Of a stretch of DNA of 64,000 bases, positions 22,141-34,600 are shown piece by piece. Position 1 is the stretch's first letter, and the number at the start of each line of letters is the position of its first letter. The notes beneath the pieces were generated by a model. The model was given only the letters and a program-made list of their open reading frames with translations, searched no databases and had not been told where the DNA came from. Position numbers and translations under genes: made by a program. Source of the DNA: Mesostigma viride (lineage: Eukaryota > Streptophyta > Mesostigmatophyceae > Mesostigmatales > Mesostigmataceae). The stretch is taken from the NCBI GenBank assembly GCA_009746045.1, contig RPFO01000156.1, forward strand, positions 2,485,588-2,549,587, written 5' to 3'.

Positions 22141-25100
22141 ATGGTTAATGGCGGGGGACAAGATGACTTGCAGCTTGCCGGGGATAGCTTGTTGTGCATT
22201 AGAGCAGTCCCCGTGGTTGCGTCGGTCCGAGCTGCGCCTTCGGATTCATCCAAAGCCGCGAAGGAGGCTGCCAGAAAACAACGCATTTCTGCAACTGCGA
22301 CCAAACGCAGTAACCCAGTCAGATCAGCTAGTCCCTCAGGAAACCCGGCCTCGTCAAGTCCTGGCAGAGTGCGTTCGATATCAGAAGTTCTGACTCCCCG
22401 ATCGAGCGGACCCGCGGTACGTGAGCTCGAAGCCCGGGGAAGTCAACGTGGTGCACACCCGGGTAGATTTGATAATAAAAATGCCTTCGGCAAGAAGAGA
22501 CACGTTAAAGCTGCATTGAACAATAAATAGCGGTCTTTCAATGTATTCTAATATCCTACCAGGGATAGTGTGCTGAGTAGCAAGTGATGCCTGGCTGGCA
22601 CACCGAGCGTGAACCTAGAGTAACCATGGAGATAATTCACCATCGTACTTTTCAGTAATGCTGCCACTGCCACTGTGGCGTAGGGGCAATCGCTGCTGTT
22701 TGTCCCAACCAGGTTGCACGGGTGCTTTATGACTTCTTATTTGGCTCTATTAATAATCATGCTGCCACCGTGGCATGGGGGCACCCGCTCCAAATCAGCC
22801 CAGCCAGCTTGTGGAGGTGCTTTAGAATTGAGTGAGGGCAATGCTCTACGCCTGGCACATCTGGTCCACATTCACATATTCACCTTGTGGATATTAGATG
22901 TGTTTTATCATAGCTTTTGGGGGCGTGCTTGTGTCATTATTTACGCGCCACATGGCGCGCACACCGCACACGGCTACTATGGTAGGGATTCCCCATGCAC
23001 GTCCTCGGAAGAGCTGTACTACGGTGAGCGCGTAGCGTGTGTGGGTTTTTTTCCATCACAAACATCTAGAATGCACCGGGCGTTTCCCCTATCACCGTCT
23101 GGTTTAGAAGGGGGGCAACAAACAACGTTGGCTGCACAAGCTGCTGCTCTGGCATAGCCTCTATCGCCTAGGGGTGAGGTTTACATGCAACCATTCTTGA
23201 CTTCCGATCTTTTCGCTGTTGACTGACCATCGCCACAGCTCTGCATTTGAACTTTTCCCGTACGGCACTCGCTGTGTGGCTGGGCCGGGCTGGGCTGGGC
23301 TGGGCTGGGCTGGGCTGGGCTGGGCTGGGCTGGGCTGGGCTGGGCTGGGCTGGGCTGGGCTGGGCTGGGCTGGACTGGGCTGGGCTGGGCTGGGCTGGGC
23401 TGGGCTGGGCTGGGCTGGGCTGGGCTGGGCTGGGCTGGGCTGGGCTCAAATCGTCCCGTGGGCGTTCACTCGGTTGTGGCGGGGTGTCTTCGCCTCCTCC
23501 CCTCCAGGTTCTGCGAGCGCCCGTTGGCGCCTCCAAGGATGAGAGCCACCTGCCAGGGTCCAGCTCCCCCAGGGACAGGGACAGGGTCGCCCTCCCTCGC
23601 TCCACCCAATGCTCCGCGTTTGCGACGCCGCCCCGTCAGCGGCCGCAGTCGTCCCCTTTGAGCCCCCGCGTGACGGCCGCCGGAATCATCAAAGGGAACC
23701 CGGTGACGGCCGTAGCCAGCGGTAGCCTCTCCGCAGGGGTGGCGGCCAGGAGCCCCAATCATGGCCTGAAACCGAGGGCGTCCATGGGGGGGTTTGCGCA
23801 GGGGTCGGGAGAGGGGGCGGCGAAGGGGGTGGGTGGCGGTGGTAGTAATCGGAGGAGTGAGGACAAGGGGGTGGTGGCAGTGGACCCGGAGGCCGAGAAG
23901 AGGAAGGCGCATCAGCGGCTGGAGCAATACCGAAAGGCGCAGGAGGCGGCCAAGGATCAGGTATGCAAGCATGGATGTACGAGAAGACACATCCGTCTCC
24001 GCGCACAAGTCGGGTAGCCACCTGGGCTGTGTCGCTCCCTTCGTTGCTCCACCCGGGCTGTGTCGTTTCACCCTTGCGCTCGTGCTTCTTTCGTGTTGAC
24101 CTCATCCACTTGTGCTTGTTGACTATATTATAAGGGGGTATGCCCCCTCTTTATCATCCCCATGCTTACGCACCCTTGCCCCCACGCTTGTGCTTATGCT
24201 GTCCTTTTGCCTCACGCTTACGTTCCATTCCTCCCTCGCTTCCCCGTTGCGCTCGTCCTGGCAGGCGGCGCAGCAGGAGGAGCAAAAACGGCGCGAGGAG
24301 CGGGAGCAGTTCACGCGCGCGCAGCAGCTGAAGTACGCTCTCCATATATCAACATCGATAAAATGCACGCGCTTGGTTTCGTGGGTGGACCGTGGGCACT
24401 GGGCAACGCCTGCACGACGGGCTAGCAGCAACTATAGTAGGCCATCGCTAGCGCCTTGAGGCATTGGTCTGTTTTACGAGCTTGACCCAGGGTGCCATGC
24501 TACGTTATGCAGGTAGCAATAGCTCTAGGTGCGCCCGATAGTTCTGGAACATCACGTCAAGGCCGTTGGTTTGGAGACTACTAACCCCCCACCCTGTCGT
24601 GACCCTCAACCCTGGAATGACCTGTGTTCAACTGCTGTGTCCCAAGTGCCCAGCCGTTGGAACCATGCCATGTACTGGGCGGTCGGTACTATAGCGGCGA
24701 ACACTATAGCAGCGCACACTATAGCAGCGCACTAGCGTCCCCTGGATCCAATTGCTATTCTCGATGTTGTGATTCACGGCATGGTGTCGTAGGAGAAGAG
24801 GTCGCTGCGTTTGATAACCTGGCAGCCCCTCAGGAACACATGTGACGTTTAGAATGGTCGCTGCTGGCCTCGGAACCTGAGGGAGCGCTCGCCTTTTTTG
24901 AATCGCTCACATTTTTAAAGCAGCGTCAAGACATGGGGAGGGAGCTTGCACATGCGTTCCCGTCCTGCCGCTAAGGGGATACCCGTCTTCCTGCTCTGAA
25001 GTCGCTCTTTAGTGCTCTGAAGTCGCTCTTTAGTGCTCTGAAGTCGCTCTTTAGTGCTCTGAAGTCGCTCTTCCTGCTCTGAAGTCGCTCTTTAGTGCTC

Positions 25101-25929
25101 TGAAGTCGCTCTTTAGTGCTCTGAAGTCGCTCTTTAGTGTTCTGAAGTCGCTCTTTAGTGCTCTGAAGTCGCTCTTCCTGCTCTGAAGTCGCTCTTCCTA
25201 CTCTGAAGTCGCTCTTCCTGCTCTGAAGTCGCTCTTGGTGCTCGTCGTCGTTGCTAGTGACCCCACAGTAGACGCTATTTTTGTGCGTACACCCAGTTAT
25301 GCAGGTGCTACTAGGATTTGAAAGAAGGACCTCGGGCATAATCTACCCAGTTTCGTTCACTTTTGCTCGTACCACCGAGGATGTACTTCTTCACTCAATG
25401 GAAAACTGTACTCCGTACCGTACTGTATTATACCGTACATCATATGCCAGTTTGTTGCATTATACGCCAGCCTGACTGGGTATACTTCTTGTACGCCCCC
25501 GTCCTCATCAGAGCCACCCTTGTGAGATGGTATTGCTTTTCTCGTGTCCATCCCCCTCCCTGCACACATGGCAGGGACCGGCAGCGTGAGGAGATCTACT
25601 CCCTGAACACGCTCATGCGGCGCACAGAGGAGCACCGGCTGCAGTGCTACATGCAGCGAAAGGAGGCGGAGCGGGTGGCGGGGGCTGGGAAGGTCCCGGG
25701 GGCCAATGACTCTTTGGCATCCCCTGGACAAATCCTGGCGGACGACACAGATGATGGCGGCATGAGTGATGGGGATGACGATGACGTTTCCTCGCCGTCC
25801 TTTTCGTCGCTGGCGGACAAGCGGCGGGGAAAGGGGGGTGCCCCTGCGGCTTCTCGTCTGGGCCAGGGTGCCAGCACAGCCACGAGCACGGGCCACGTGC
25901 TGCGTGAGACGAGTTATTTGGCCGTGTGA
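22141..25929 (+). CDS. Uncharacterised coiled-coil protein
   Basis: Four exons: 22141-22416, 23508-23960, 24265-24332, 25575-25929. The GT-AG junctions agree in phase and give 383 aa. The first 215 residues are Ser/Pro/Arg-rich and look disordered (for example [15 protein letters not shown]). Residues of about 217-300 form a charged coiled coil ([58 protein letters not shown]). An acidic stretch [15 protein letters not shown] and a basic KRRGKGG tail follow. I recognise no family and assign no function. The exon 3 and 4 joins are strong. Exon 1 is less sure because it rests on an in-frame donor (GCG then GTACGT at 22417) and the ATG at 22141. Further 5' exons are possible. It is transcribed divergently from HST. 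Confidence 0.6.
23281..23446. repeat. (GGGCT)n, about 33 copies
   Basis: A pentanucleotide array in intron 1 of the coiled-coil gene with one GACTG interruption. Long ORFs across it (WAGLG repeats or SPAQP repeats) are artefacts of a 5 bp unit without stops. Confidence 0.95.
24986..25232. repeat. 20-21 bp minisatellite, about a dozen copies
   Basis: Units GCTCTGAAGTCGCTCTTTAG (with T) or GCTCTGAAGTCGCTCTTCCT in intron 3 of the coiled-coil gene. Confidence 0.9.
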
Positions 25930-26500
25930 GGGAATTGCAAATCAAGGCAATAGGGATTGCAGATTAATGGACCTTGGTTTGCGATCGAGCATCTCCTCTT
26001 ATTTATAGCACATGTATGTGTGCCGCGTGAAAGGAGTTTTTTGGACGTGTGAGGGGGGACAAGTTAAAGGCAGTGCGGGAGGATATCTACGATTCACAGA
26101 GAAGTCAGTTCAGGGGCTGCCATTCAAGAGGAGACTGGTTTGTGTTGGGTAGCCTCACCTTATTTATTGCGCGAGGCCTTGTGCTGCGCGAGACGAGCCG
26201 ACTGGTTGGTAGCACCTATGATACTAGTTAATTATTGGGGACCTTGGTGATGGTGGTGAATTAAAGCAGAATTAGATTTAGATAGCGTAATTAAATGCGT
26301 GGGGATGGGCCATATTTGGTTCGTGATTGCAGCTCCAAGCATCTATTCATGGTGCAAGTTCACGAGTGCATATATAACTTGTGGCTTTGTTTATTTGACA
26401 GCACTGTCGCAGACCCGCCAGGGCGCCACTGGGCAATTGATAAAGACATTCAATTATTAATTTACATGTAGACTGCGTCACGCGAACATGAGTCCTTAGT
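25930..26500. other. Downstream of coiled-coil gene, copies of its last codons
   Basis: The 3' end of exon 4 (GTGCTGCGTGAGACGAGTTA at 25899-25918, then GGCCGTGTGAGGG) recurs degenerately near 26020-26058 (GTGCCGCGTGAAAGGAG, GGACGTGTGAGGGGG) and 26178-26200 (GTGCTGCGCGAGACGAG). No other gene is seen. Confidence 0.6.
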
Positions 26501-26609
26501 GAGGTGGAATCAAATGGGAGTGGGTGGCCGGACCGTGGGTCTAGCTAGATCTAGCTTCTGCGCATATTGCTTCCCTGGCCATGGATCGATCGACCTTCGC
26601 TTCCTAAGG

Positions 26610-27345
26610 AAAGATGCCAAGTCAAGAACGTTCCCCCGCCAGTGCTGCTCACATTTGACTCCCCAGAGGATAAGGTACGCTTCCTTCGGCAGCGCGCAAG
26701 ACTCGATCTGCACTCCACCCCGTTGTCCCTCCAGGCCGGACGACGACCTGCATGACTCCCGCGCAGCAGCAGCAGCAGCAGCGTCGCGAGCTGCAGGGGT
26801 GCCACGGGCCACCTGCTCATCGAAGTCTCCATGGCTCGGCCGCTCTCCGGTCCCCACATCCCCCGGGCGGCGAGGAAACGAAGTGGGTGCCGACGCTGCT
26901 GCCGCTGTGGCCGAGCACAACAATTAGTTTGCATGCCTCCTACAGAAATGTGGGGCCCCGGCCACCAGGTCATCCCCTTTGTCCTCAAGAGGAGTGGATG
27001 GGCCATGGGCTCCAAGACGGCGGAGTTTTTTCACGAGTGCTGGCCAGCGGCGGGAAGACCGCCGGCCTCGACCTAGCTCGAGGGCCAGTCAGACTGCCCC
27101 GTGATCTGCCCGGACATGGTCGTCATATTGGCGGCAGCGCCTGCATGTTCCTCACTCTCACTCGCACGGTGGCTAATGTGTTTTCCCGTTGCGTCGATCC
27201 GGGCCGAGGTTGTCGCGACCCAGGCGGTGTGGGTCACTTCCCCGGCTGGCCTGTCGTGGCACCTGGGCCGGCAGAGGTGTTGCTGCATGTAGTTGTATAT
27301 AGCTTTGTACGCTAGTGTTAATCCTTGCCTGCCATGGAGATTCTA
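26610..27345 (+). mobile_element. LINE ORF1 fragment joined to an RLE-LINE fragment
   Basis: At 26625-26800 the ORF1 family is recognisable (PPVLLTFDSPEDKVRFLRQR, then a short CAG run and AQQQQQQRRELQ). From about 26800 the sequence switches to the C-terminal endonuclease region seen at 46507-47094: GHLLIEVSMARPL, then GHQVIPFVLKRSGWAMGSKT and FFHECW. Both pieces have frameshifts. It is a composite of two insertions. Confidence 0.55.
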
Positions 27346-28692
27346 ATTTCTTTACGGTCTTTCCTCTTTGACATGGGCAGTTTTATTATGTTGCATACCG
27401 GTCTCATTACCGTAATTTTTTAGTCTCGCTAAATACATACGATGTATCAACGCAAAGTCTGCGCGTCACGTGAGCATCAGTTCTCAGCAGGATGGAAATG
27501 GGACGTAATGGGTGCATGCATCCTTCGAGCTATCGATCTAGCTTCTGGTTACAGGTTTGCGGGCACCTCTGCCCAAATCACTATAATTGGGTCACGTACA
27601 CGCAGAGCCCCCACGTACTGAGGGGAATGTATCAAGGAGGGGGGATATCGAAGTATCGTTTTAAAACTGCCTTCGCCACCTTTACAAACTTGTCATCTGC
27701 CTTGACCATCAGTATTATGTACAGATCGACAGACCGGCCGGGAGGCTGCCCGCGCGTGAGGCCGTTCCTCCCAGGGTAGCACATGTCCATTCCCAGCCTA
27801 TGACGAAAGGCCAACGTGGCGACTTTGCGGCGCACGGTCAGGGGCGCCGGCTCGCCATATGATATTGCAGTTACTCAAACCAACTGAAGCTCATGCACTG
27901 GTTGGTGTTGACCAAAAGAAACCCCCATGATGGGGGCAGTTCAAATTTATTAAAATCAAACATGAACAAGCTGGCGGTACATGCACATCAGTGCGCAACC
28001 AACCTAGTTTTAAACTAGGCAAAGCCATGCAGGTCTACGTATACTCAAATAGATTTCAAAACCAACAAAGGGCCAAAGCTAATCACATGCACAGACATGG
28101 GGATCGGTGTTGATGAGACTTTGCATCCCCAGCATGCCAATCTGTTTACGTACAGCGGCCCGCCGGTGTCCCAAACCAGTGACAATACTCCTGAAATCTT
28201 CTAGCTATCCACAATGAAATTCTGTCGGGCTGCATGCAACAGATCTGATTGCATGTACCTTGGCAGGGAATGGCAGGTAAATATTGTACACGTGAAGGCC
28301 ACTCTCTGTCAAGGCGCGCACCGAGGTATGTAACTATTATGAAATCCAAACGGTTCAGTCCCCAAATAAACTATACACAGGCGCTACCTCAAAAGGAGCC
28401 CTTCCATAGAACAGCAGGATTCCGCCCGCTATTCCCGCAATCAGGGTCTTCCTTAGCGTCTAGCCGGATCCTTCCTCTGAAGAACTGGCCGGACCGCTTC
28501 GCGGCGGGATCCAGATAGTAGCTTCCTCGACCCTCCAAAGGATGGGGATCTTTTCTCAGAAAACGGGATTAAGTTTCTCCAAGAACGGGGTCTTCCGAGG
28601 CACCTTGGTCGATCCCGCGAGGCATGGACTATCTTCCCCCCAGTGGGGCAAGACGTTTCTGGGTACTAGCCACGTTAGAAGGTGGGCCATGT
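27346..28692. other. No recognisable gene
   Basis: Intergenic sequence between the LINE fragment and the PTOX stop codon. Nothing with a known family signature is visible on either strand. Confidence 0.5.
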
Positions 28693-31600
28693 TTAGAAGA
28701 AGGGGATCTCAAACGGGATCTCCGGCAGGTACCGAGCGATCGTGATGATGACATCGGTGAGCGTGCTTGACACCTCAGCATCCTCCAGCACCGTAGCCGC
28801 CTGCTTGAGCGCCACCACCGCAGCCGTGGACGCCGCCAGCGCCGCCGCCGCCATGGCGATCTTGTTGGGCGACGCCACGATCGTGTCCTGGCACTCCGCC
28901 ATCGTCTTCACGTGCTCAGCCTCGTCGTCGGCAATGTTGGTGAAGACGTCGTACAGGTTGCGGCACTTGGGGCGGCGGGAGCCGGGAGCGCGGCTGGTCT
29001 GGAACTCGTCAAACCTGGTGTAGGTGAAGGTGCCCCATGCACCAGGGTTCAGGAGCAGGTGTAGGTGTTGGTGTGGGTGTAGGTGTAGGTGTGGGTGTAG
29101 GTGTAGGTGTAGGTGTGGGTGTGGGTGTAGGTGTGGGTGTAGGTGTGGGTGTAGGTGTGGGTGTAGGTGTGGGTGTAGGTGTGGGTGTAGGTGTGGGTGT
29201 AGGTGTAGGTGTAGGTGTGGGTGTGGGTGTGGGTGTAGGTGTGGGTGTAGGTGTAGGTGTAGGTGTGGGTGTGGGTGTAGGTGTGGGTGTAGGTGTGGGT
29301 GTAGGTGTGGGTGTAGGTGTGGGTGTAGGTGTGGGTGTAGGTGTGGGTGTAGGTGTAGGTGTAGGTGTGGGTGTGGGTGTGGGTGTAGGTGTGGGTGTAG
29401 GTGTGGGTGTAGGTGTGGGTGTAGGTGTTGGTGTGGGTGTAGGTGTAGGTGTGGGTGTAGGTGTAGGTGTAGGTGTGGGTGTGGGTGTGGGTGTAGGTGT
29501 GGGTGTAGGTGTAGGTGTAGGTGTGGGTGTAGGTGTGGGTGTGGGTGTCAGTATTAGGGTCGCGTTGGGAAAAGCGTTGAGATTCAATAGAAGACACATG
29601 GAGGGCGTCAAATGCACCATTTCGGTAGAGGCCAGAGGCAGGAACATTGCATGCTTTCTAGAGCCTTTCTTCAGGAAAAGGACATGATGGGAGTTGCTTG
29701 CACATTGGCAACGTCACACCTTGCATGTAGTGCTCAAAATTGCATGCAAGCCAACCTGAGAGGGCAGGATGCGAAGCATAGGAATGACACCATGTGGAAG
29801 GAAGAAACTGTCATTCATGGCAGCACACTCATGACGACAGCAAGGGATGTGGTAGACGAAGAAGCCTGGTAGAAGAGCTGCGATCTGCATGGGGCTTAGG
29901 AGAGGTATACTAGAGACCGCAAAAGGACATGCGATGCTTCCCTCACAGGTATGCACTACACCTTCGTTGGATTATGGTAACACAGCGACCTATGCAGGGT
30001 CAGCATTACGGAAACAGCCGCATGCCCATCAAATGCTGGTGGATGAAACAAAGGGAAGGACAATCCGTGAAACAAAGCCACCAGCATCAGGCGCCAAAAC
30101 TTGCCGAAGGACCAATACACGCATATCCACGTGCCCGACTGCATCAGCGATGGAGGGTGGCAGAATGCAGGTACCATACGGTGATACGGACATAGCGGAC
30201 ACGACCTGGTACTCACATGCACATGTCTCTCCCGGTGTAGTACTGGTGGATGACAGGCGGATGATGGGTGGGTAGGAGGTGGAGGACAGGTGCAAGAGAG
30301 GTGGAGGAGGAGAGGTGCAGGAGAGGTGGAGGAGCGGAGGAGAGGTGGAGGAGAGGTGGAGAGGTGAAGGAGAGGTGGAGAGGTGGAGAGGTGGAGGAGA
30401 GGTGGAGAGGTGAAGGAGAGGTGGAGGAGAGGTGGAGGAGAGGTGCAGGAGAGGTGAAGGAGGAGAGGTGCAGGAGAGGTGGAGGAGCGGAGGAGAGGTG
30501 GAGGAGAGGTGAAGGAGAGGTGGAGGAGAGGTGGAGGAGAGGTGGAGGAGAGGTGGAGGAGAGGTGGAGGAGAGGTGGAGGAGAGGTGGAGGAGAGGTGG
30601 AGGAGAGGTGGAGGAGAGGTGGAGGAGAGGTGGAGGAGAGGTGGAGGAGAGGTGGAGGAGAGGTGGAGGAGAGGTGGAGGAGAGGTGGAGGAGAGGTGGA
30701 GGAGAGGTGGAGGAGAGGTGGAGGAGAGGTGGGTAAGGGGTGGCGCGTACTCACATATACATGTCCGTCCCTGTGTAGTACTGGTGGATGACAGGTGGCG
30801 GCGGCAGCGTCTTCAGCAGCTCTGCGTTCTCGTCGCGGAACTGTTCGTACGTGTCCACTGTGGGTGGGAGGCAGGGAATATATAGCATGATGATGATTGT
30901 TAGTAGAATAATAATTAGCGTTAGCAGGTGTGAGCATTAGAACAAGCAGGTAAGAAGACAAGCGTCGCCTCAAAACTGTTAGTATGCGTTCACTGGGTGG
31001 CACACAAGAGGGGAAACTGGGTGGCACACAAGAGGGGTATGAAAAAGGCTGTTGGATGAGGTTGTGGGATGAATATTAGATTAGCTGCAGCAGCAAATGG
31101 AGAGGAAACGAGTTTTGCTATTTGGACAAGTCATTACAGGTCCACTGTACGTAACACGCAAGGGAAGTATAAGGGGTCCACTGTATACAGCAGGAAAGGC
31201 AAGGGGGGCATCGAGAAAAACAGCAAAGATGCAAGTCATAATTTGGGAGGGATGGCCTATGCGGGTCGATGTATTCTAATCAATGTTACTTCACCGTCAA
31301 AAGCAGGCAAAGTGTTGCTTTACAACTAGTTTGACCGAAGCTATCACCGACCTGCATGGGCCTCGATCAGCTCGCTGAAGTTGTAGGCCAGGCTCGGCGA
31401 GATGAGCCAGAGCAGACAGAGAATCATGTAGTAGGCGATGGCCGAATGGCGCGCGAAGAAGCGGTCGGCCCAATCCTTGTCACCGCCCAACGCCTCCATG
31501 GTCAGCAGGTGGTGAAACTCGTTCCTAGACATAGAAACAGGGGCAACGTGCATGTTGTGGTGGCAACAATACGTTTTTATGGTCAGATGGTGGTACTCCT

Positions 31601-34600
31601 TCCTATAGATAGAAACGAAACGGCAAGGATGGCACTGAGGCAAAAGTACCGCTCTACGGTCAGGAGGTGGTGGAACTTGTTTCCATGAACAAGAAAAGTG
31701 GCAACAAGAATGGTATAACAGCCCTAGCGTGTCCCTATGGTCAGCATGTGGTGGAACTTGTACCTCTATGAACAGAAACAAAATGGCATGGACGGCACAG
31801 GGACATGGGTGCAACTCCATGGTGGCAAATGGTGGAAATAGGTCAGGTTAGCCGTGAGTAGGGATGGCGCAAAGGCGTGCACCTTTGATAAAACAATCGT
31901 CCTTCCTTTTAGCAATTAACCGAGCCTGACGACCACCACTCCTTGGCAACCTGGCCAAAAATAAGGTGACATCTCACAGACCACCCCATATATCCTGCAG
32001 GGCATTATGGCTACGTATCATCCCCCCAAGGTGACCAACCAACCACTCCTCCTGCATGGGCATAGAGTGACCGACCAATATATGCCAGATTTGTCCCAAA
32101 GCCACGCACAGGTCCTCTGGATTGGTGTGCGCTACTTTGTGCCCACATGGCCAGTAGACCACTCACCACTCCTCGGCAAAGTGCACGTGCTTGACCACTC
32201 ACCACTCCTCGGCAAAGTGCACGCGCTTGACCTCAGCGGAGAAGCGCCACCAGCCGAGCGACTCATAGCCGTGAAGCATCGTCACGTAGGAGAAGTAGGG
32301 CATGCGGGCCACCGTCTGTTTCGGGGAAGCAAAGGAGCAGCGGGGCTGGGTTTAGACACTCTATCAGCGGTCACCTACGAGAAATAGGGCATGCGGGGCA
32401 CCGCTTGTTTGTTTGTTTGTTTGTTTGTTTGTTCGTTCGTTCGTTCGTTCGTTCGTTCGTTCGTTCGTTCGTTCGTTCGTTCGTTCGTTCGTTCGTTCGT
32501 TCGTTCGTTCGTTCGTTCGTTCGTTCGTTCGTTCGTTCGTTCGTTCGTTCGTTCGTTCGTTCGTTCGTTCGTTCGTTCGTTCGTTCGTTCGTTCGTTCGT
32601 TCGTTCGTTCGTTCGTTCGTTCGTTCGTTCGTTCGTTCGTTCGTTCGTTCGTTCGTTCGTTCGTTCGTTCGTTCGTTCGTTCGTTCGTTCGTTCGTTCGT
32701 TCGTTCGTTCGTTCGTTCGTTCGTTCGTTCGTTCGTTCGTTCGTTCGTTCGTTCGTTCGTTCGTTCGTTCGTTCGTTCGTTCGTTTGTTTGTTTGTTTGT
32801 TTGTTTGTTTGTTTGTTTGTTTGTTTGTTTGTTTGTTTGTGTGGTAACGTGTGTCAGGGGGGGAGGGAGGGAGGGGGAGAAGGTACAGCAAAGCGTTCAG
32901 GTTCCCACCAGTGTACTACGTACGGCATGCGGGCGACCGTCTGTTGTTCATGCGGGTGTTGGCATTGGTGTGGATGTTGGCATTGTTGATGCGGGTGTTG
33001 GCATTGGTTTGGATGTTGGCATTTGTGGTGTGGGTGTTGGCATTGGTGAAAGCACATGAGGAAGGGAAAGCACAAGGTTGTCATTGTATTCCATCAACAA
33101 TCACCTAAGATAGTCGGGCATGCGCGCCACCGACTGCAATCACATGCGTTAGGGGAGGACGGGCTTGGCACACATGCTGTGGTATTCCACTACTTGTGAT
33201 GTGCGACAAGGTAGGGCATGCGTGGGACCGACTGCTCAGGGGTAGGAACGGAGCAGGGGACCTCTGGTCCTTTATCACTATGTGTGAAAGAGGACAGGGT
33301 AAGGTTGGGTCAAGATCCACTCCTCCTCAAAGGTCCCGCATGAGAAGTAGGGCACGAGTGCCACCGTCTATTTGGGGGGTTGGAGGACGGCACGTGACAG
33401 ACACTGGGCAGAGCTTTACTATCCCACCAATCACAACATTCTTAGAGCATGATTCAGGGCACGAGTGCCACCATCTATTTGGAGGACGGAAAGGCGTAGA
33501 TAACAGGGCAGCAAGTTGGCATGGTTCGTACCATCCATCCACGGCAATGCATGGGAAGTAGCCAAGCAGGGCACTGGTGTGACGCTGTCTGGTTGAGACT
33601 GCGATGAATTGCAACATTATCGCAAGCCAACCCCCTTTCAGGCCCCAAAATCACCCAACAGGGTCCCAGGATACTGGTATTTAACCCCCCTGAGAAGGCT
33701 GACTCACTACCTGAGAGAGACCCGGCCAAAACCTGGGCTCATGAGGCTCTGCGTAGGAAGGGGGCATCAACCATTACTCCATTCATGCTGATGTCAAGGG
33801 GTAGGAATGAGGCGGCGGCGGGTCACTAGATTTAAAGAGGCTGCATATGGGTCTGCAAACTCTGCATATGGGTCTGCATATGGTGTCTGCATATGGTGTT
33901 TGCATGTGGTGTTTGCATGTGGTGTTTGCATATGGTGTTTGCATACGGTGTTTGCATGTGGTGTTTGCATATGGTAAACAGGCAGGGGTATTAAATAACT
34001 AGAGAGTGGTTGGGGGGGGGCATGGCCGGGCACCAAGGAAGGGAGTGTGCAGGTAAAAGCATTCCAGCATATATTCCACTATAGCTTGCTTTTACCCTAT
34101 CTAGCATACACTATAGCTTGCTTTTACCCTATCTAGTACACACTATAGCTTGCTTTTACCCTATCTAGTATCAAGGAGACAGCAAGCGCAGGCACTCTCT
34201 AGTATATACGCCAGCATACACACATATATCCTATGTTTGAATTCAATGATCCAAGATCATGTGTTCCAGGGAAGCTACAGGGATCACATTTTAAAACTAT
34301 ACCCCCCTCTCCCCACCCCTCACGCACACGCTGTAATACCTGCAAGCCCACAAGCCCGCATGCAGGCACACAAGCACACGCACAAACATGCGCGCCTACG
34401 CGCACATGCGCACACCCACACCCACGCCCACGCCCATGCCCACGCCCACACCCACGCCCACGCCCCCTGCGCCCGCGCCCACGCCCTCACGCATGACCTC
34501 ACCCCCATGCATGGCTACTGGGTTATTCATGAGTTATATGCGGTAAAAGGTATCTGCAGTAACAACCATCTGCCGTAACCGGAGCAACGTTGACCACTCT

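Noticed and set aside
23168-24071. Long minus ORFs with SPAQP repeats and 201-codon ORF 23466-24071
   Set aside because: Antisense to the pentamer array and to exon 2 of the coiled-coil gene.
29057-29548. Interstitial telomere
   Set aside because: Units are GTGTAG/GTGGGT, not TTTAGGG or TTAGGG, and the array is best explained by the neighbouring splice tract.
29009-29687. Long ORFs on both strands (TPTPTP, VGVGVG, THTYTH, RCGCRC repeats)
   Set aside because: They are translations of a stop-free hexamer array in PTOX intron 4; no splice or family support.
30029-31027. 332-codon minus ORF ([10 protein letters not shown] repeats)
   Set aside because: It runs through the 11 bp minisatellite and over PTOX exon 4 in the wrong frame.
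32364-33059. ORFs of 144-222 codons with TNER or SFVR repeats
   Set aside because: They come from the (TTCG)n/(TTTG)n microsatellite; every frame of a 4 bp repeat without stops is open.
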